A stretch of 64,000 bases of DNA. It comes from CAYORM01 sp964406375 (GTDB taxonomy: Bacteria; Pseudomonadota; Alphaproteobacteria; DSM-16000; Inquilinaceae). Below are positions 1 to 7,723 of the stretch, one piece after another (position 1 is the first letter of the stretch; each line of letters begins with the position of its first letter). A program made the position numbers and the translations under genes. The stretch is from contig CAYORM010000002.1 in NCBI GenBank assembly GCA_964406375.1, positions 43,190-107,189 on the forward strand. Reading direction: 5' to 3'. A model generated the notes under the pieces. That model saw nothing but the letters and a program-made list of their open reading frames with translations, did no database searches and had not been told where the DNA came from.

Positions 1-334
1 TGAGATCGACCACCCGGTCGAAGCTCTCCTCGTCGACCTCGAGGAAAGGCTGCGGGATGTTGGTGCCGGCATTGTTAATCAGCACGTCGAGCCGCGGCAG
101 TGCCGCGAAAGCCGCCTCGACACCCTTGCGGTCGCGGACGTCGAGCGGCAGCGGATGGGCGGTGACGCCGAGTGCCTCGACCGCCGCCACGGCCGCATCG
201 AGATCGGCCGAGGGGCGGGCGAGGAGGGCGACCGCCGCCCCCGCCTCGGCCAGCGCCAGCGCGCAGGCGCGGCCGATCCCCTTGCTGGCACCGGTGACGA
301 CGGCGAGCCTGCCGTCGAGGCGGAAGCGGCTCAT
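1..334 (-). CDS. SDR family oxidoreductase (C-terminus outside window)
   Basis: Classical short-chain dehydrogenase/reductase, cut by the window edge so that only about 111 N-terminal residues are visible. The nucleotide-binding motif TGASKGIG lies at residues 14-21 and the NNAG motif near residue 88. The catalytic Ser-Tyr-Lys triad would lie beyond the edge. The ATG overlaps the stop of the upstream dehydrogenase by four bases, so the two are probably translationally coupled in the same catabolic operon. It presumably oxidises or reduces a hydroxyl intermediate of the imported substrate; the substrate cannot be named from sequence. Cofactor choice (NAD or NADP) was not resolved. Confidence 0.88.
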   Translation of the reverse strand, partial: MSRFRLDGRLAVVTGASKGIGRACALALAEAGAAVALLARPSADLDAAVAAVEALGVTAHPLPLDVRDRKGVEAAFAALPRLDVLINNAGTNIPQPFLEVDEESFDRVVDL

Positions 335-1296
335 CCCGCCTCCCCGCCCTCGACGTCGCGCTTGTGGCGGGCGAGTGCCATCAGCCGCTGGTCCCGCCAG
401 CGGCGGCGTTCGGCCAGCCGATCGGCCGGCAGGCTCTCGCGACGCTCGGCCTCGACCCGGCTGATGAGGTCCTCGCTCCAGGGCTGCGGATCACGCCGGT
501 CCTCGGCGATCCGCAGATAGAGGCCGCCCAGCCGCCGCGCATAATCGGCGATGCCGCCCGGCGCGTTCAGGTCGATGGTCTCGAAGGGCCCCATGAAGGA
601 CCAGCGCCAGCCGAGCCCGTGCGACACCGTCTTGTCGATATCGGCGAGCGAGGCATAGCCCGCTTCGGCGAGCGCCCAGGCCTCGCGCAGCAGCGCGCCC
701 TGCAGGCGGTTGAGGATGAACCCCTCGATCTCGCGCCGCACCCGGATCGGCACCTGGCCTGCCCGCTCCATCACCGCGGCGGTGCGCTCGACGGTTTCCG
801 GCGCCGTCCAGGGTGCCGGCACCAGCTCGACGATCGGCACCAGATAGGGCGGGTTGACCGGATGGGCGATCAGATAGTTCGCGGCATGGACGAGCCCCTC
901 GGTGAAGGCCGAGGCGGGGATCCCCGAGGAGGATGACCCGACGATGGTATCGGGTCCGACCACCGCGTCGATCCGTTCGAACAGGGCGCGCTTCACATCG
1001 ACCCGCTCGAAGACCGATTCCTGGACGTAGCCGGCGCCGTCGAGCGCCGCCTCCAGCGTTTCGACCGTCTCGATCCGGTCGAGGATCGGCCGCGCCTCGG
1101 AGACGAGCCCCGCCGCGACGAGGTCGCCGACGCTGTCGGCGAGCCCGGCGGGGAAGCGCGCCATCGTGCCGGCATCGCCGTCATAGACGCGGACGGACAG
1201 GCCGGCGCGGGCGAAGACGATCGCCCAGCCGGTTCCCACAAGGCCCGCGCCGACGATGCCGACGGGGCCAGTGATCTCTGCCGTCATCGTGCTCAC
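331..1296 (-). CDS. 3-hydroxyacyl-CoA dehydrogenase family protein, L-gulonate 3-dehydrogenase-like
   Basis: NAD-dependent dehydrogenase of the 3-hydroxyacyl-CoA dehydrogenase superfamily, in the short single-unit form (about 320 residues) shared with lambda-crystallin/L-gulonate 3-dehydrogenase and carnitine dehydrogenase. The dinucleotide-binding motif GIVGAGLVGTGWA is near residue 13. The segment SSSSGIPASAF and the catalytic-His context AHPVNPPYLVPIVELVP are typical of the gulonate/crystallin branch. A GTG start at 1296 overlaps the upstream stop (GTGA); an in-frame ATG at 1287 is the alternative. The family oxidises a 3-hydroxy acid, which fits a sugar-acid pathway together with the lactonase-like neighbour, but that assignment is inference. 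Confidence 0.87.
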   Translation of the reverse strand: MSTMTAEITGPVGIVGAGLVGTGWAIVFARAGLSVRVYDGDAGTMARFPAGLADSVGDLVAAGLVSEARPILDRIETVETLEAALDGAGYVQESVFERVDVKRALFERIDAVVGPDTIVGSSSSGIPASAFTEGLVHAANYLIAHPVNPPYLVPIVELVPAPWTAPETVERTAAVMERAGQVPIRVRREIEGFILNRLQGALLREAWALAEAGYASLADIDKTVSHGLGWRWSFMGPFETIDLNAPGGIADYARRLGGLYLRIAEDRRDPQPWSEDLISRVEAERRESLPADRLAERRRWRDQRLMALARHKRDVEGGEAG

Positions 1297-2180
1297 GCCA
1301 CAGCCGAGGTGGCACCGTCGGCGAGGCAGATCTCGCTGATGCGCAGCCCGTTCTCGGCGATCCGCGAGGGGAAGGCGTCACGCAGCCGCTCCTCATGGAT
1401 CGGGATGATCCGCCGCGCCTCGTAGCCCGTCTGCTTCATCATCTCCTCGGTCGCGAGCACGAGGTTCATCTGGCTGCCGAGGGCGAGGCCGACCGGCACA
1501 TACATGTGGTCGACATCCACGACGGCCCCGTCGCCCTCTAGATTGTCGAATTGGTAGACGAGGTCACCGGCGAGGATCCACGTGTCCTCGGACGGCCGGC
1601 GGCCGTCATTGCGGACGGTGACCCACATCGAGCCGAAGGTGTGGCTGTCATAGGCGACATGCAGGTCGATGCCGGGCAACACGTCTTCCATCGTACCGTC
1701 GACGACGACGAGGCGCTTGTCGCGGGCGAGCTGCACGCCGCGCAGGATGTCGCCCGGATCCACCGCGACCATCATCCAGCGCATCCGGTCGGGCAGCGAC
1801 ATCGCCCAGACCCAGTCCTGCAGCTCGCGCTTCTGGATGTAGAACTTGGCGTTCGGGAACGCCTCGACCGCGCCGAAATGATCGAAATGCGCGTGGGTGA
1901 TGAAGACGGTGTCGACATCCTCCGGCCGCACACCGAGCTCACCCAGCACCGTCTTGGGCGGATGCCAGTTCTCGACGCCGAACTTGTCGCCGAGATGCTT
2001 GCCATAGGCCGTGTTGTCGTAGCCGACATCGACCAGGGCCGTATGCCCCTCGCCTTTGATCAGCACGTAGCAGTAGGGCAGCTTGACGTAGCCCTGGTTG
2101 TGCGCGCCGTAGAGGACACCACTTTTGTGGTAGTTGGGGACGTAGGAATATTCCAGAACGTGGATCGAATACTGGGCCAT
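1293..2180 (-). CDS. MBL-fold metallo-hydrolase, N-acyl-homoserine-lactonase/lactonase-like
   Basis: Zinc-dependent hydrolase of the metallo-beta-lactamase fold, 295 residues. The metal motif HxHxDH is intact as HAHFDHFG, followed by a segment typical of the AHL-lactonase (AiiA/AttM) branch, and a later HEER-type segment lies near the C-terminus. The ATG at 2180 has a strong ribosome binding site (GGAGGAG, 6 bases upstream). An upstream in-frame TTG is less likely. Because it sits among sugar-acid-type dehydrogenases and an ABC importer, opening of a sugar lactone or similar ester is more plausible than quorum quenching. No signal peptide is seen, so it is expected in the cytoplasm. Confidence 0.87.
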   Translation of the reverse strand: MAQYSIHVLEYSYVPNYHKSGVLYGAHNQGYVKLPYCYVLIKGEGHTALVDVGYDNTAYGKHLGDKFGVENWHPPKTVLGELGVRPEDVDTVFITHAHFDHFGAVEAFPNAKFYIQKRELQDWVWAMSLPDRMRWMMVAVDPGDILRGVQLARDKRLVVVDGTMEDVLPGIDLHVAYDSHTFGSMWVTVRNDGRRPSEDTWILAGDLVYQFDNLEGDGAVVDVDHMYVPVGLALGSQMNLVLATEEMMKQTGYEARRIIPIHEERLRDAFPSRIAENGLRISEICLADGATSAVA

Positions 2181-2209
2181 CGCGTCTCCTCCGGGATCTT
2201 CCCTGGTCG

Positions 2210-2764
2210 TCAATCCGGCCGTGGCGCCGCCGGGGCGCCACAGCTGCAGCAGGCGTGACGGAAATCGACCGGCGCCATGCCGGCCCGCGGCTCGGCCGCG
2301 GCGAGCAGGCGCCGGTGGACATCGAACAGCGCACGGACCACCCCATCGAGATCTGCACTCGCCGGGTCGATGAGGTCCAGTCGCCGGGTCATGCGCTCGG
2401 CCACCCGATCGAGCGCCGCGCCGACCTCCGCCAGCGCCTCGGCATGGCGGGCGGCGCCGGGCGGCGGCCGCAATGCCGGCAGGCGGCGGCGCGCCTCGGC
2501 GAGCTGGCCGCGCGCGGCATCGAGCAGCGCGGCGTGGCGGTCACGCTCGGCGGCCCCCGTCTGCAGCAGGATCAGGATGCCGGAGAGCTGGCCGAGGACC
2601 CGCTTGAACGCGTCGTAGAGCGGCCGTGCCTCACCGCAATAGACCGCAATCGCCTCATCGGTGATGCCCTCGGCGAACAGCGCCTCGGGTTGCGCCTCCT
2701 CGGGCACCGCCCAGATGTCGCAATCGGCGGCATGGACGACGGCGCCAGCCGTGACGGGGATCAT
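2210..2764 (-). CDS. Uncharacterised helical protein with C-terminal cysteine cluster
   Basis: I do not recognise this 184-residue protein. The N-terminal third contains ADCDIWAVPEEAQPE and GITDEAIAVYCGEARPLY. The middle is rich in Ala, Arg, Leu and Glu and is predicted helical, possibly coiled-coil. The C-terminus ends in a compact cysteine group (ACCSCGAP) that could bind a metal or form disulfides. The ATG overlaps the stop of the upstream lacI-type gene (ATGA), and the next gene starts 29 bases downstream, so it is embedded in the operon. It has no signal peptide or transmembrane segment. A structural or sensory partner of the pathway enzymes is possible, but nothing in the sequence fixes a function. 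Confidence 0.72.
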   Translation of the reverse strand: MIPVTAGAVVHAADCDIWAVPEEAQPEALFAEGITDEAIAVYCGEARPLYDAFKRVLGQLSGILILLQTGAAERDRHAALLDAARGQLAEARRRLPALRPPPGAARHAEALAEVGAALDRVAERMTRRLDLIDPASADLDGVVRALFDVHRRLLAAAEPRAGMAPVDFRHACCSCGAPAAPRPD

Positions 2765-3831
2765 CGCACCTCCTCCAGTCGCGCCGAGCCGCGCCGGATC
2801 AACCGCCCGGGCAGGATGCGGATCGCCGGCGGGGCATCCCGGTCGGCGAGCAGCCGCTCCGTCTCCTCGATCACCGCATCCATCATCGCATTGACCGGCT
2901 GGCGGACGGTGGTGAGGGAATAGGACGGCCAGCTCGCCATGGTGATGTCGTCGAAGCCGATGATGGAAAGCTCGTCCGGCACCTTGAGCCCCAGCTCCTG
3001 CCGGGCGGAATCGAGCGCGCCGATCGCGACGATGTCGTTGGCGCAGAAGATCGCGTCCGGCGCCGCGCGATGGTCGAACAGCCGCTTGATGGCGGAGTGA
3101 CCGGCCTCGTAGGAGAAGCTGCCGCCCTCCTCCACCGCCGGCGGGTCGCAGCCCAGCTCGACGCAGGCTTCGGCGAAACCGCGCAGGCGATCCTGATTGG
3201 TCGAGGTGTCGGGCAGGCCGGCGATATAGGCGAGGCGCCGGTGGCCGGCGGCGATCAGCGTCGCCGCCACCAGCCGCCCGCCCGCGAAGTTGTCGCAGGC
3301 GACCGCGGTCGCCCCGGAGTTCGGCACATAGCGGTTGAACAGCAGGACCGGCGTGCCGGCGCGACGGCATTCCGAGACCATGTCGGAGGACATGGTCGCA
3401 GCCAAGACGATCGCGATGTCCGGGCTGTACTGCAGCAACATCGGCAAGGTCTCGTCGACATTGCGGCCGGCGCCGGCGAAGTACAGCATCGTGCGCAGCC
3501 CCGCCTCCTGCAGCCGCAGGGTCAGCGTCGTCAGTACCTCCGGGTAGAACGGGTTGGTGATGTCGGCGACGACGATGCCGGCGATCTTGCTGCGCCTGGT
3601 GGTCAGGCTGCGGGCGAAGGGGTTGGGCTGATAGCCCAGCGCCTCCGCCGCCTCCAACACCCGCGCGCGGGTCTCGGGCGCGATGACCGCCTGTTCGGTG
3701 AAGGCGCGGGAGACGGTCGAGACCGAGACGCCCAGCCGCCGCGCGACGTCGCGCGCGGTCACGCGCGACCAGCCGGCGCTCTCCGCCCCGGCGGCGTGAC
3801 CGCGTGGCCATCTCCCCTTCCGTTCTCCCAT
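2761..3831 (-). CDS. LacI family transcriptional regulator
   Basis: LacI/GalR-type repressor, 356 residues. The DNA-binding helix-turn-helix with hinge lies at about residues 23-75 (VTARDVARRLGVSVSTVSRAF). A periplasmic-binding-protein-like effector domain follows, with the family segment IIGFDDITMASW near residue 290. I chose the ATG at 3831 because it follows the hisD-like stop by 23 bases and leaves a short basic leader before the HTH; a longer frame runs upstream into the neighbour. It lies inside the transporter/catabolic operon and most likely binds the TGCAA-type palindromes at 6565-6580 and 10336-10359, making it a local, autoregulated, sugar-responsive repressor. Confidence 0.93.
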   Translation of the reverse strand: MGERKGRWPRGHAAGAESAGWSRVTARDVARRLGVSVSTVSRAFTEQAVIAPETRARVLEAAEALGYQPNPFARSLTTRRSKIAGIVVADITNPFYPEVLTTLTLRLQEAGLRTMLYFAGAGRNVDETLPMLLQYSPDIAIVLAATMSSDMVSECRRAGTPVLLFNRYVPNSGATAVACDNFAGGRLVAATLIAAGHRRLAYIAGLPDTSTNQDRLRGFAEACVELGCDPPAVEEGGSFSYEAGHSAIKRLFDHRAAPDAIFCANDIVAIGALDSARQELGLKVPDELSIIGFDDITMASWPSYSLTTVRQPVNAMMDAVIEETERLLADRDAPPAIRILPGRLIRRGSARLEEVR

Positions 3832-3854
3832 CAGCCCTCGACCTTCCGCGACCC

Positions 3855-5141
3855 TCAGACGTCGTTGCGCCCGCCATAGCGCCGGACGCGCAGATCGGCC
3901 TGCTCCTTGTGGCCGGCGAAGTTCTCGATGGCACAGAGCCGCGAGCAATACTCGCCGATCACCACGCTGGCCTCCTCGGTGCAGCGCTGATAGGTCACCG
4001 TCTTGAGGAACTTGCCGACCCAGAGGCCGCCGGTGTAGCGCGCGGCGGTCTTGGTCGGAAGCGTATGGTTGGTGCCGATCACCTTGTCGCCATAGGCGAC
4101 GTTGGTCTCCTTGCCAAGGAACAGCGAACCGTAATTGGTCATCCGCTCGAGGAACCAGTTCGGGTCGACCGTCAGCACCTCGACATGCTCGGAGGCGATA
4201 CGCTCGGCCTCGGCCAGCATCTCCTCGTCATCCTCGGCGAGGATGACCTGTCCGTAATCACGCCAGGCCTGTCCGGCAACGGCCGCCGTCGGCAGCACCT
4301 TCAGCTGCCGCTCGATCTCGGCCATCGTATCCTCGGCGACACGACGCGAGGTAGTCAGCAGCACCGCGGGCGAGTTCGGGCCGTGCTCGGCCTGTCCCAG
4401 AAGGTCGGTCGCGCACATCTCGCCATCGGCCGTGTCGTCGGCGATGACCAGGATCTCGGTCGGCCCGGCGAGCAGGTCGATGCCGACGCGGCCGAAGAGC
4501 TGCCGCTTGGCCTCGGCGACATAGGCGTTGCCCGGCCCCACCAGCATGTCGACCGGCGCGATCTCCTCGGTGCCGAGCGCCATCGCCGCGACCGCCTGAA
4601 CGCCGCCGAGCAGGTAGATCTCGTCCGCACCGGCCAAGGCCATGGCGGCAATCGTCGCAGCATGCGGCTTGCCGCCGGTCGGCGGCGTGCAGGCGATGAC
4701 CCGCTTGGCGCCCGCAACCCGCGCCGTCAGGATGCTCATATGGGCCGAGGCGACCATCGGGTAGCGGCCGCCCGGGATGTAGCAGCCGACGCTGTTGACC
4801 GGGATGTGCTTGTGCCCGAGCGTCACGCCCGGGATCGTCTCGATCTCGACCGGCAGCATCGAGGCCTTCTGGGCCTCGGCGAAACGCCGGATCTGCGCCT
4901 GGGCGAACTTGATGTCCTCGATCGTCTGCGCCGGCAGGCTGTCGATGCAGGCGGCGATCTCGGCATCGGACAGGCGGAAGCTCGCGGGGCTCCACTTGTC
5001 GAACTGCTCGGAATAGGCCCTGACTGCGGCACCGCCTTCCCGCTTCACGCGGTCGAGGATGCCCAGCACGGTCTCCCGGACGGACGCGTCCGCGGCGTCC
5101 ACCGCTTCGGGATCCATGCCCGCCTTGAGAATCTCCGCCAT
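3855..5141 (-). CDS. Histidinol dehydrogenase family protein, sulfopropanediol/polyol-dehydrogenase-like
   Basis: NAD-dependent zinc dehydrogenase of the HisD fold, 428 residues. The family residues are all visible: GPGNAYVAEAKR, the zinc ligands Gln and His in LLGQAEHGPN, the catalytic Glu-His pair in ASEHVEVL, and a C-terminal ligand His in FAGHKEQAD. The segment ARYTGGLWVGKFLKTVTYQ resembles the catabolic HisD relatives such as HpsN (2,3-dihydroxypropane-1-sulfonate dehydrogenase) more than biosynthetic HisD. It sits in a catabolic ABC operon with no other his gene, so a role in histidine biosynthesis is unlikely. It probably oxidises a terminal alcohol to a carboxylate. An ATG at 5141 was chosen over a long upstream extension. 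Confidence 0.9.
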   Translation of the reverse strand: MAEILKAGMDPEAVDAADASVRETVLGILDRVKREGGAAVRAYSEQFDKWSPASFRLSDAEIAACIDSLPAQTIEDIKFAQAQIRRFAEAQKASMLPVEIETIPGVTLGHKHIPVNSVGCYIPGGRYPMVASAHMSILTARVAGAKRVIACTPPTGGKPHAATIAAMALAGADEIYLLGGVQAVAAMALGTEEIAPVDMLVGPGNAYVAEAKRQLFGRVGIDLLAGPTEILVIADDTADGEMCATDLLGQAEHGPNSPAVLLTTSRRVAEDTMAEIERQLKVLPTAAVAGQAWRDYGQVILAEDDEEMLAEAERIASEHVEVLTVDPNWFLERMTNYGSLFLGKETNVAYGDKVIGTNHTLPTKTAARYTGGLWVGKFLKTVTYQRCTEEASVVIGEYCSRLCAIENFAGHKEQADLRVRRYGGRNDV

Positions 5142-5172
5142 CGTCTTCTTCGCACCTTTGCTTCTGCAAGTC

Positions 5173-5200
5173 GGACGGGGAGCGCCGGCGCTCCCCGTCC
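5173..5200 (-). terminator. 28-bp perfect palindrome after the binding-protein gene
   Basis: A perfect inverted repeat with 14-base arms (GGACGGGGAGCGCC and its complement) lies between the stop of the ABC binding-protein gene and the start of the hisD-like gene. It would form a very stable GC-rich RNA hairpin 15 bases after the stop. No U-tract follows, so it may be a partial terminator or a stabilising structure that raises the level of the upstream message; both roles are inferred. Confidence 0.6.
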
Positions 5201-5215
5201 CGTCACGGTCCTGCC

Positions 5216-6445
5216 TCAGTCGGCCGGGTCGACGGTCGGCTCGACCTTGGTCAGCGCGTACAGATCCTCCGGCGGATCGCACTGCTGGCAGTTGATGCCC
5301 GGCTCGTTCGGCGCGGCGATCACGACGTCAGCCGGCAGCGGCTGGATCGTGGCGCCCGGCGTCGGCACGCCCTCGAGCGCCGAGGCGAGGCTCAGCTCGG
5401 GCAGCAGAACCGGGTCGAACACCTCAGTGACGAAGGAGCTCGGCACCTTGTCCGCCGGGAAGGCATTGCAGCCATTCTCGAAGGTGTCGCCCTCGCACAG
5501 CGTCACCTGGTCGGCCGGTACCCAGGGCAGCGGATACTCGATGTTCATCGGCTCGAGTTCGCGCTGACCGGTGAGGATCTCCATCATCAGCTTGAAGGCG
5601 TAGCCCGACTGCGCCGGCGGTGAGCCGGCCGAGACGCCCCGCAGGCCGCGCGCCTGCAGCTCCGGATCGGCCAGCGCCAAGCGGAAGCCGTTGGAGTTCT
5701 CGCCGGTGATCGGGATCAGATCCTCACGGCCCGACTGCAGAAGCGCCTCGATCGCACCATACTCGCCGGCCTGCGCCCAGATGCCATCGACATCCGGATG
5801 GGCGGCGAGCGCCATCGCCGTCTCCTGCTGGGTCGTGCGGTCGTCCCAGTAGCTGTAGTACTCGGCGACCACCTCGATCCCCGGATAGCGGTCGAACACC
5901 GCCATCGCGCCCGCCGTGTGGCGCTCGTCGACCGAGTTGCCGGGCACGCCGCGCGACAGGAAGATCTTGCCTTCGCCGCCCAGCTCGTTGACCAGCGCCT
6001 GCGCGGTGTTCTCGCCGAAGCCCGCGGTGATGTAGCTGATGTTGTAGGCGCAGGGCTCGGTGACCGTGGCGTCGTACATGAAGAACAGGACGCCCTGGTC
6101 GCAACCGCGCCGGATCGTGCGGTTGAGCGCGGTCGACGAGATCGGGAAGCTGATGATCCCGTCGGCGCCCTCGGCGATCATGCTCTCATAGTCCGAGATC
6201 TGCGCCTGCGGGTCAGTGCCCGAGATCACCTCGATCAGCTCGACCATCTCGTCATAGGGCGGCGTCGCGGCGAGCGCCTTGACGATGTTGGCCGCCTCGC
6301 TCTGCCAAGCATTGCCGGAGTAGCTGAGCGACAGGTAGATCTTGAACCGCTCGGTGGGTTCGTCCTGCGCCTGCGCGACCCCGCCGATCGCCCAGCAGGC
6401 GACCCCGGCAGCGAGCAGGGCTGTGAGGGTCTTTCTCCCCGACAT
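5216..6445 (-). CDS. Ribose-type ABC transporter substrate-binding protein
   Basis: Periplasmic binding protein of the RbsB-like (cluster B, sugar) class, 409 residues. A Sec signal peptide covers roughly residues 1-27 (MSGRKTLTALLAAGVACWAI, ending VAQAQ). The mature protein begins ERFKIYLSLSYSGNAWQSE, the usual first strand of this fold. It is longer than RbsB (about 300 residues) because of a C-terminal extension of roughly 90 residues carrying cysteines, including CQQC. The ATG at 6445 has a GGAGG site upstream. A perfect palindrome (6565-6580) lies in its 177-bp leader, so the gene probably has its own operator in addition to the operon promoter. Confidence 0.93.
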   Translation of the reverse strand: MSGRKTLTALLAAGVACWAIGGVAQAQDEPTERFKIYLSLSYSGNAWQSEAANIVKALAATPPYDEMVELIEVISGTDPQAQISDYESMIAEGADGIISFPISSTALNRTIRRGCDQGVLFFMYDATVTEPCAYNISYITAGFGENTAQALVNELGGEGKIFLSRGVPGNSVDERHTAGAMAVFDRYPGIEVVAEYYSYWDDRTTQQETAMALAAHPDVDGIWAQAGEYGAIEALLQSGREDLIPITGENSNGFRLALADPELQARGLRGVSAGSPPAQSGYAFKLMMEILTGQRELEPMNIEYPLPWVPADQVTLCEGDTFENGCNAFPADKVPSSFVTEVFDPVLLPELSLASALEGVPTPGATIQPLPADVVIAAPNEPGINCQQCDPPEDLYALTKVEPTVDPAD

Positions 6446-6564
6446 CTGGTTTCCTCCGTCTGTAACGCGCCGCTCATGCGGCGACATGGACGGCTCCGGT
6501 CACGACCGGCGCCGATGATGGCGTCCGAGGGGGCGCGTCGCCCGCCGGATCGCGCATGGGACTG

Positions 6565-6580
6565 ATGCAACCGGTTGCAT
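6565..6580. promoter_or_regulatory. LacI-type operator before the binding-protein gene
   Basis: The 16-bp perfect palindrome ATGCAACCGGTTGCAT has a central CpG, as is usual for LacI-family operators. A further half-site (CTTGCAG) follows at 6586-6592. It lies 120 bp upstream of the binding-protein start. Its half-site ATGCAA is shared with the palindrome upstream of the ATPase gene, which points to the LacI protein encoded at 2761-3831. Confidence 0.7.
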
Positions 6581-6622
6581 GACCGCTTGCAGACCGGCCT
6601 GCCATCGCTCGCGCCGGCACGG

Positions 6623-7723
6623 TCATCCTGCCTTGCTCCCGCCAGCGCCGCTTCCGCCCGCCCGGCCCGGCCGGGCAAGCTGGGCACGCAGCGCCTCATA
6701 GAAGCTGTCGCGCAGCAGGATCAGGGCGATGAGGATGACAGAGCCCTCGATGATGGTCTTGCCACCCTGGCCGATGCCGAGCGCGGCGAGGATCGTGCCG
6801 AGGGTGGTCAGCAGAATCGCCCCGCCGAGCGTGCCGAGGAAGCTGCCGGCACCGCCGAGGATCGAGGAGCCGCCGATCACCACCGCCGCGACCGAGGGCA
6901 GCAGATAATCGTCACCCATCCGCAGCGTCGCGCCATTGGCGTAGCCGGCGAGCATCATCCCCGTAAATCCGGCGCACAGGCCGGACACCGCATAGGCGCT
7001 GACGGTCAGAAGCCGCGTCGGCAGCCCGGCGACATGGGCGGCATCAGGATTGTTGCCCACCGCGTAGAGGCGGCGGCCGAAGGCACTGCCCGACTGCACC
7101 AGCACCGCGATCACGACGAAGATCGCAAGGATGATGATCAAGGCCGGCACGCCGAACCAGGTGCTGCGCATCAGCTCGGCGAGGAAGGGTGGGGCGTAGC
7201 CCCGCGGCGTGCCGCGGGTGAAGCCCAGGCACAGGCTGTAGATGATGATGCCGGTCGCCAGCGTCATGATGAAGGGCGGGATGCGCAGGAGCGTCACGCC
7301 AAGCCCGCTGACTGCCCCGGCGGCCGCGCAGATCGCCAGGATCGCCGGCACGAGCAGCCACGCCCCCTCATTCGATCCGTTCATCCAGGCCGTCGTCAGG
7401 ATACCGCCGAGCATGATGACCGAGGCGACCGACAGGTCGAGCCCGCGCACCAGGATCACGAGCCCCTGCCCGAAGGCGACGAACACGAGGAAGGAGGACA
7501 GGAAGAGGATCGTGCCGAGCTGCGACCAGGAGCCGAAGGACGGGCTGATCGCCCGCGATCCGAGGATCAGCGCGGCGGTCAGCACGAAGATCACGATCGT
7601 CGTGATCGTGCTGCTCGCCACCCGCGCCCGGGCGCGCTCGTCCACGGGCGCGCCGCCAATGCCCGATGCCGTCGTGCCGCCCTTCTGCTGCGCCATCGTC
7701 CCGGTATCCGCCTCGCTGCTCAC
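6623..7723 (-). CDS. Ribose-type ABC transporter permease (second)
   Basis: Integral membrane permease of the RbsC-like BPD_transp_2 family, 366 residues from the GTG start. Eight or more hydrophobic segments are visible. The family loop GRRLYAVGNNPDAAHVAG and the segment VVIGGSSILGGAGSFLGTL are diagnostic. GTG at 7723 overlaps the upstream permease stop (GTGA) and has a GGGAGGG site; an ATG at 7696 is the alternative. It would form a heterodimeric channel with the adjacent permease, driven by the RbsA-like ATPase. The N-terminal 35 or so residues before the first membrane segment are polar and cytoplasmic. Confidence 0.92.
   Translation of the reverse strand: MSSEADTGTMAQQKGGTTASGIGGAPVDERARARVASSTITTIVIFVLTAALILGSRAISPSFGSWSQLGTILFLSSFLVFVAFGQGLVILVRGLDLSVASVIMLGGILTTAWMNGSNEGAWLLVPAILAICAAAGAVSGLGVTLLRIPPFIMTLATGIIIYSLCLGFTRGTPRGYAPPFLAELMRSTWFGVPALIIILAIFVVIAVLVQSGSAFGRRLYAVGNNPDAAHVAGLPTRLLTVSAYAVSGLCAGFTGMMLAGYANGATLRMGDDYLLPSVAAVVIGGSSILGGAGSFLGTLGGAILLTTLGTILAALGIGQGGKTIIEGSVILIALILLRDSFYEALRAQLARPGRAGGSGAGGSKAG

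Noticed and set aside
1293..2180. Quorum-quenching AHL lactonase as the biological role
   Set aside because: The fold and metal motif fit, but operon context with an importer, LacI regulator and sugar-acid-type dehydrogenases argues for a catabolic lactonase or esterase. No luxI or luxR gene is near.
2765..3934. Fusion of the unknown cysteine-tailed protein with a longer upstream frame
   Set aside because: The upstream part is an alternative frame through the LacI gene. The ATGA overlap at 2761-2764 gives a natural start.
3832..3948. N-terminal extension of the LacI protein into the hisD-like gene
   Set aside because: The extra 39 residues overlap the neighbour, have no homology pattern and are unnecessary for a complete HTH.
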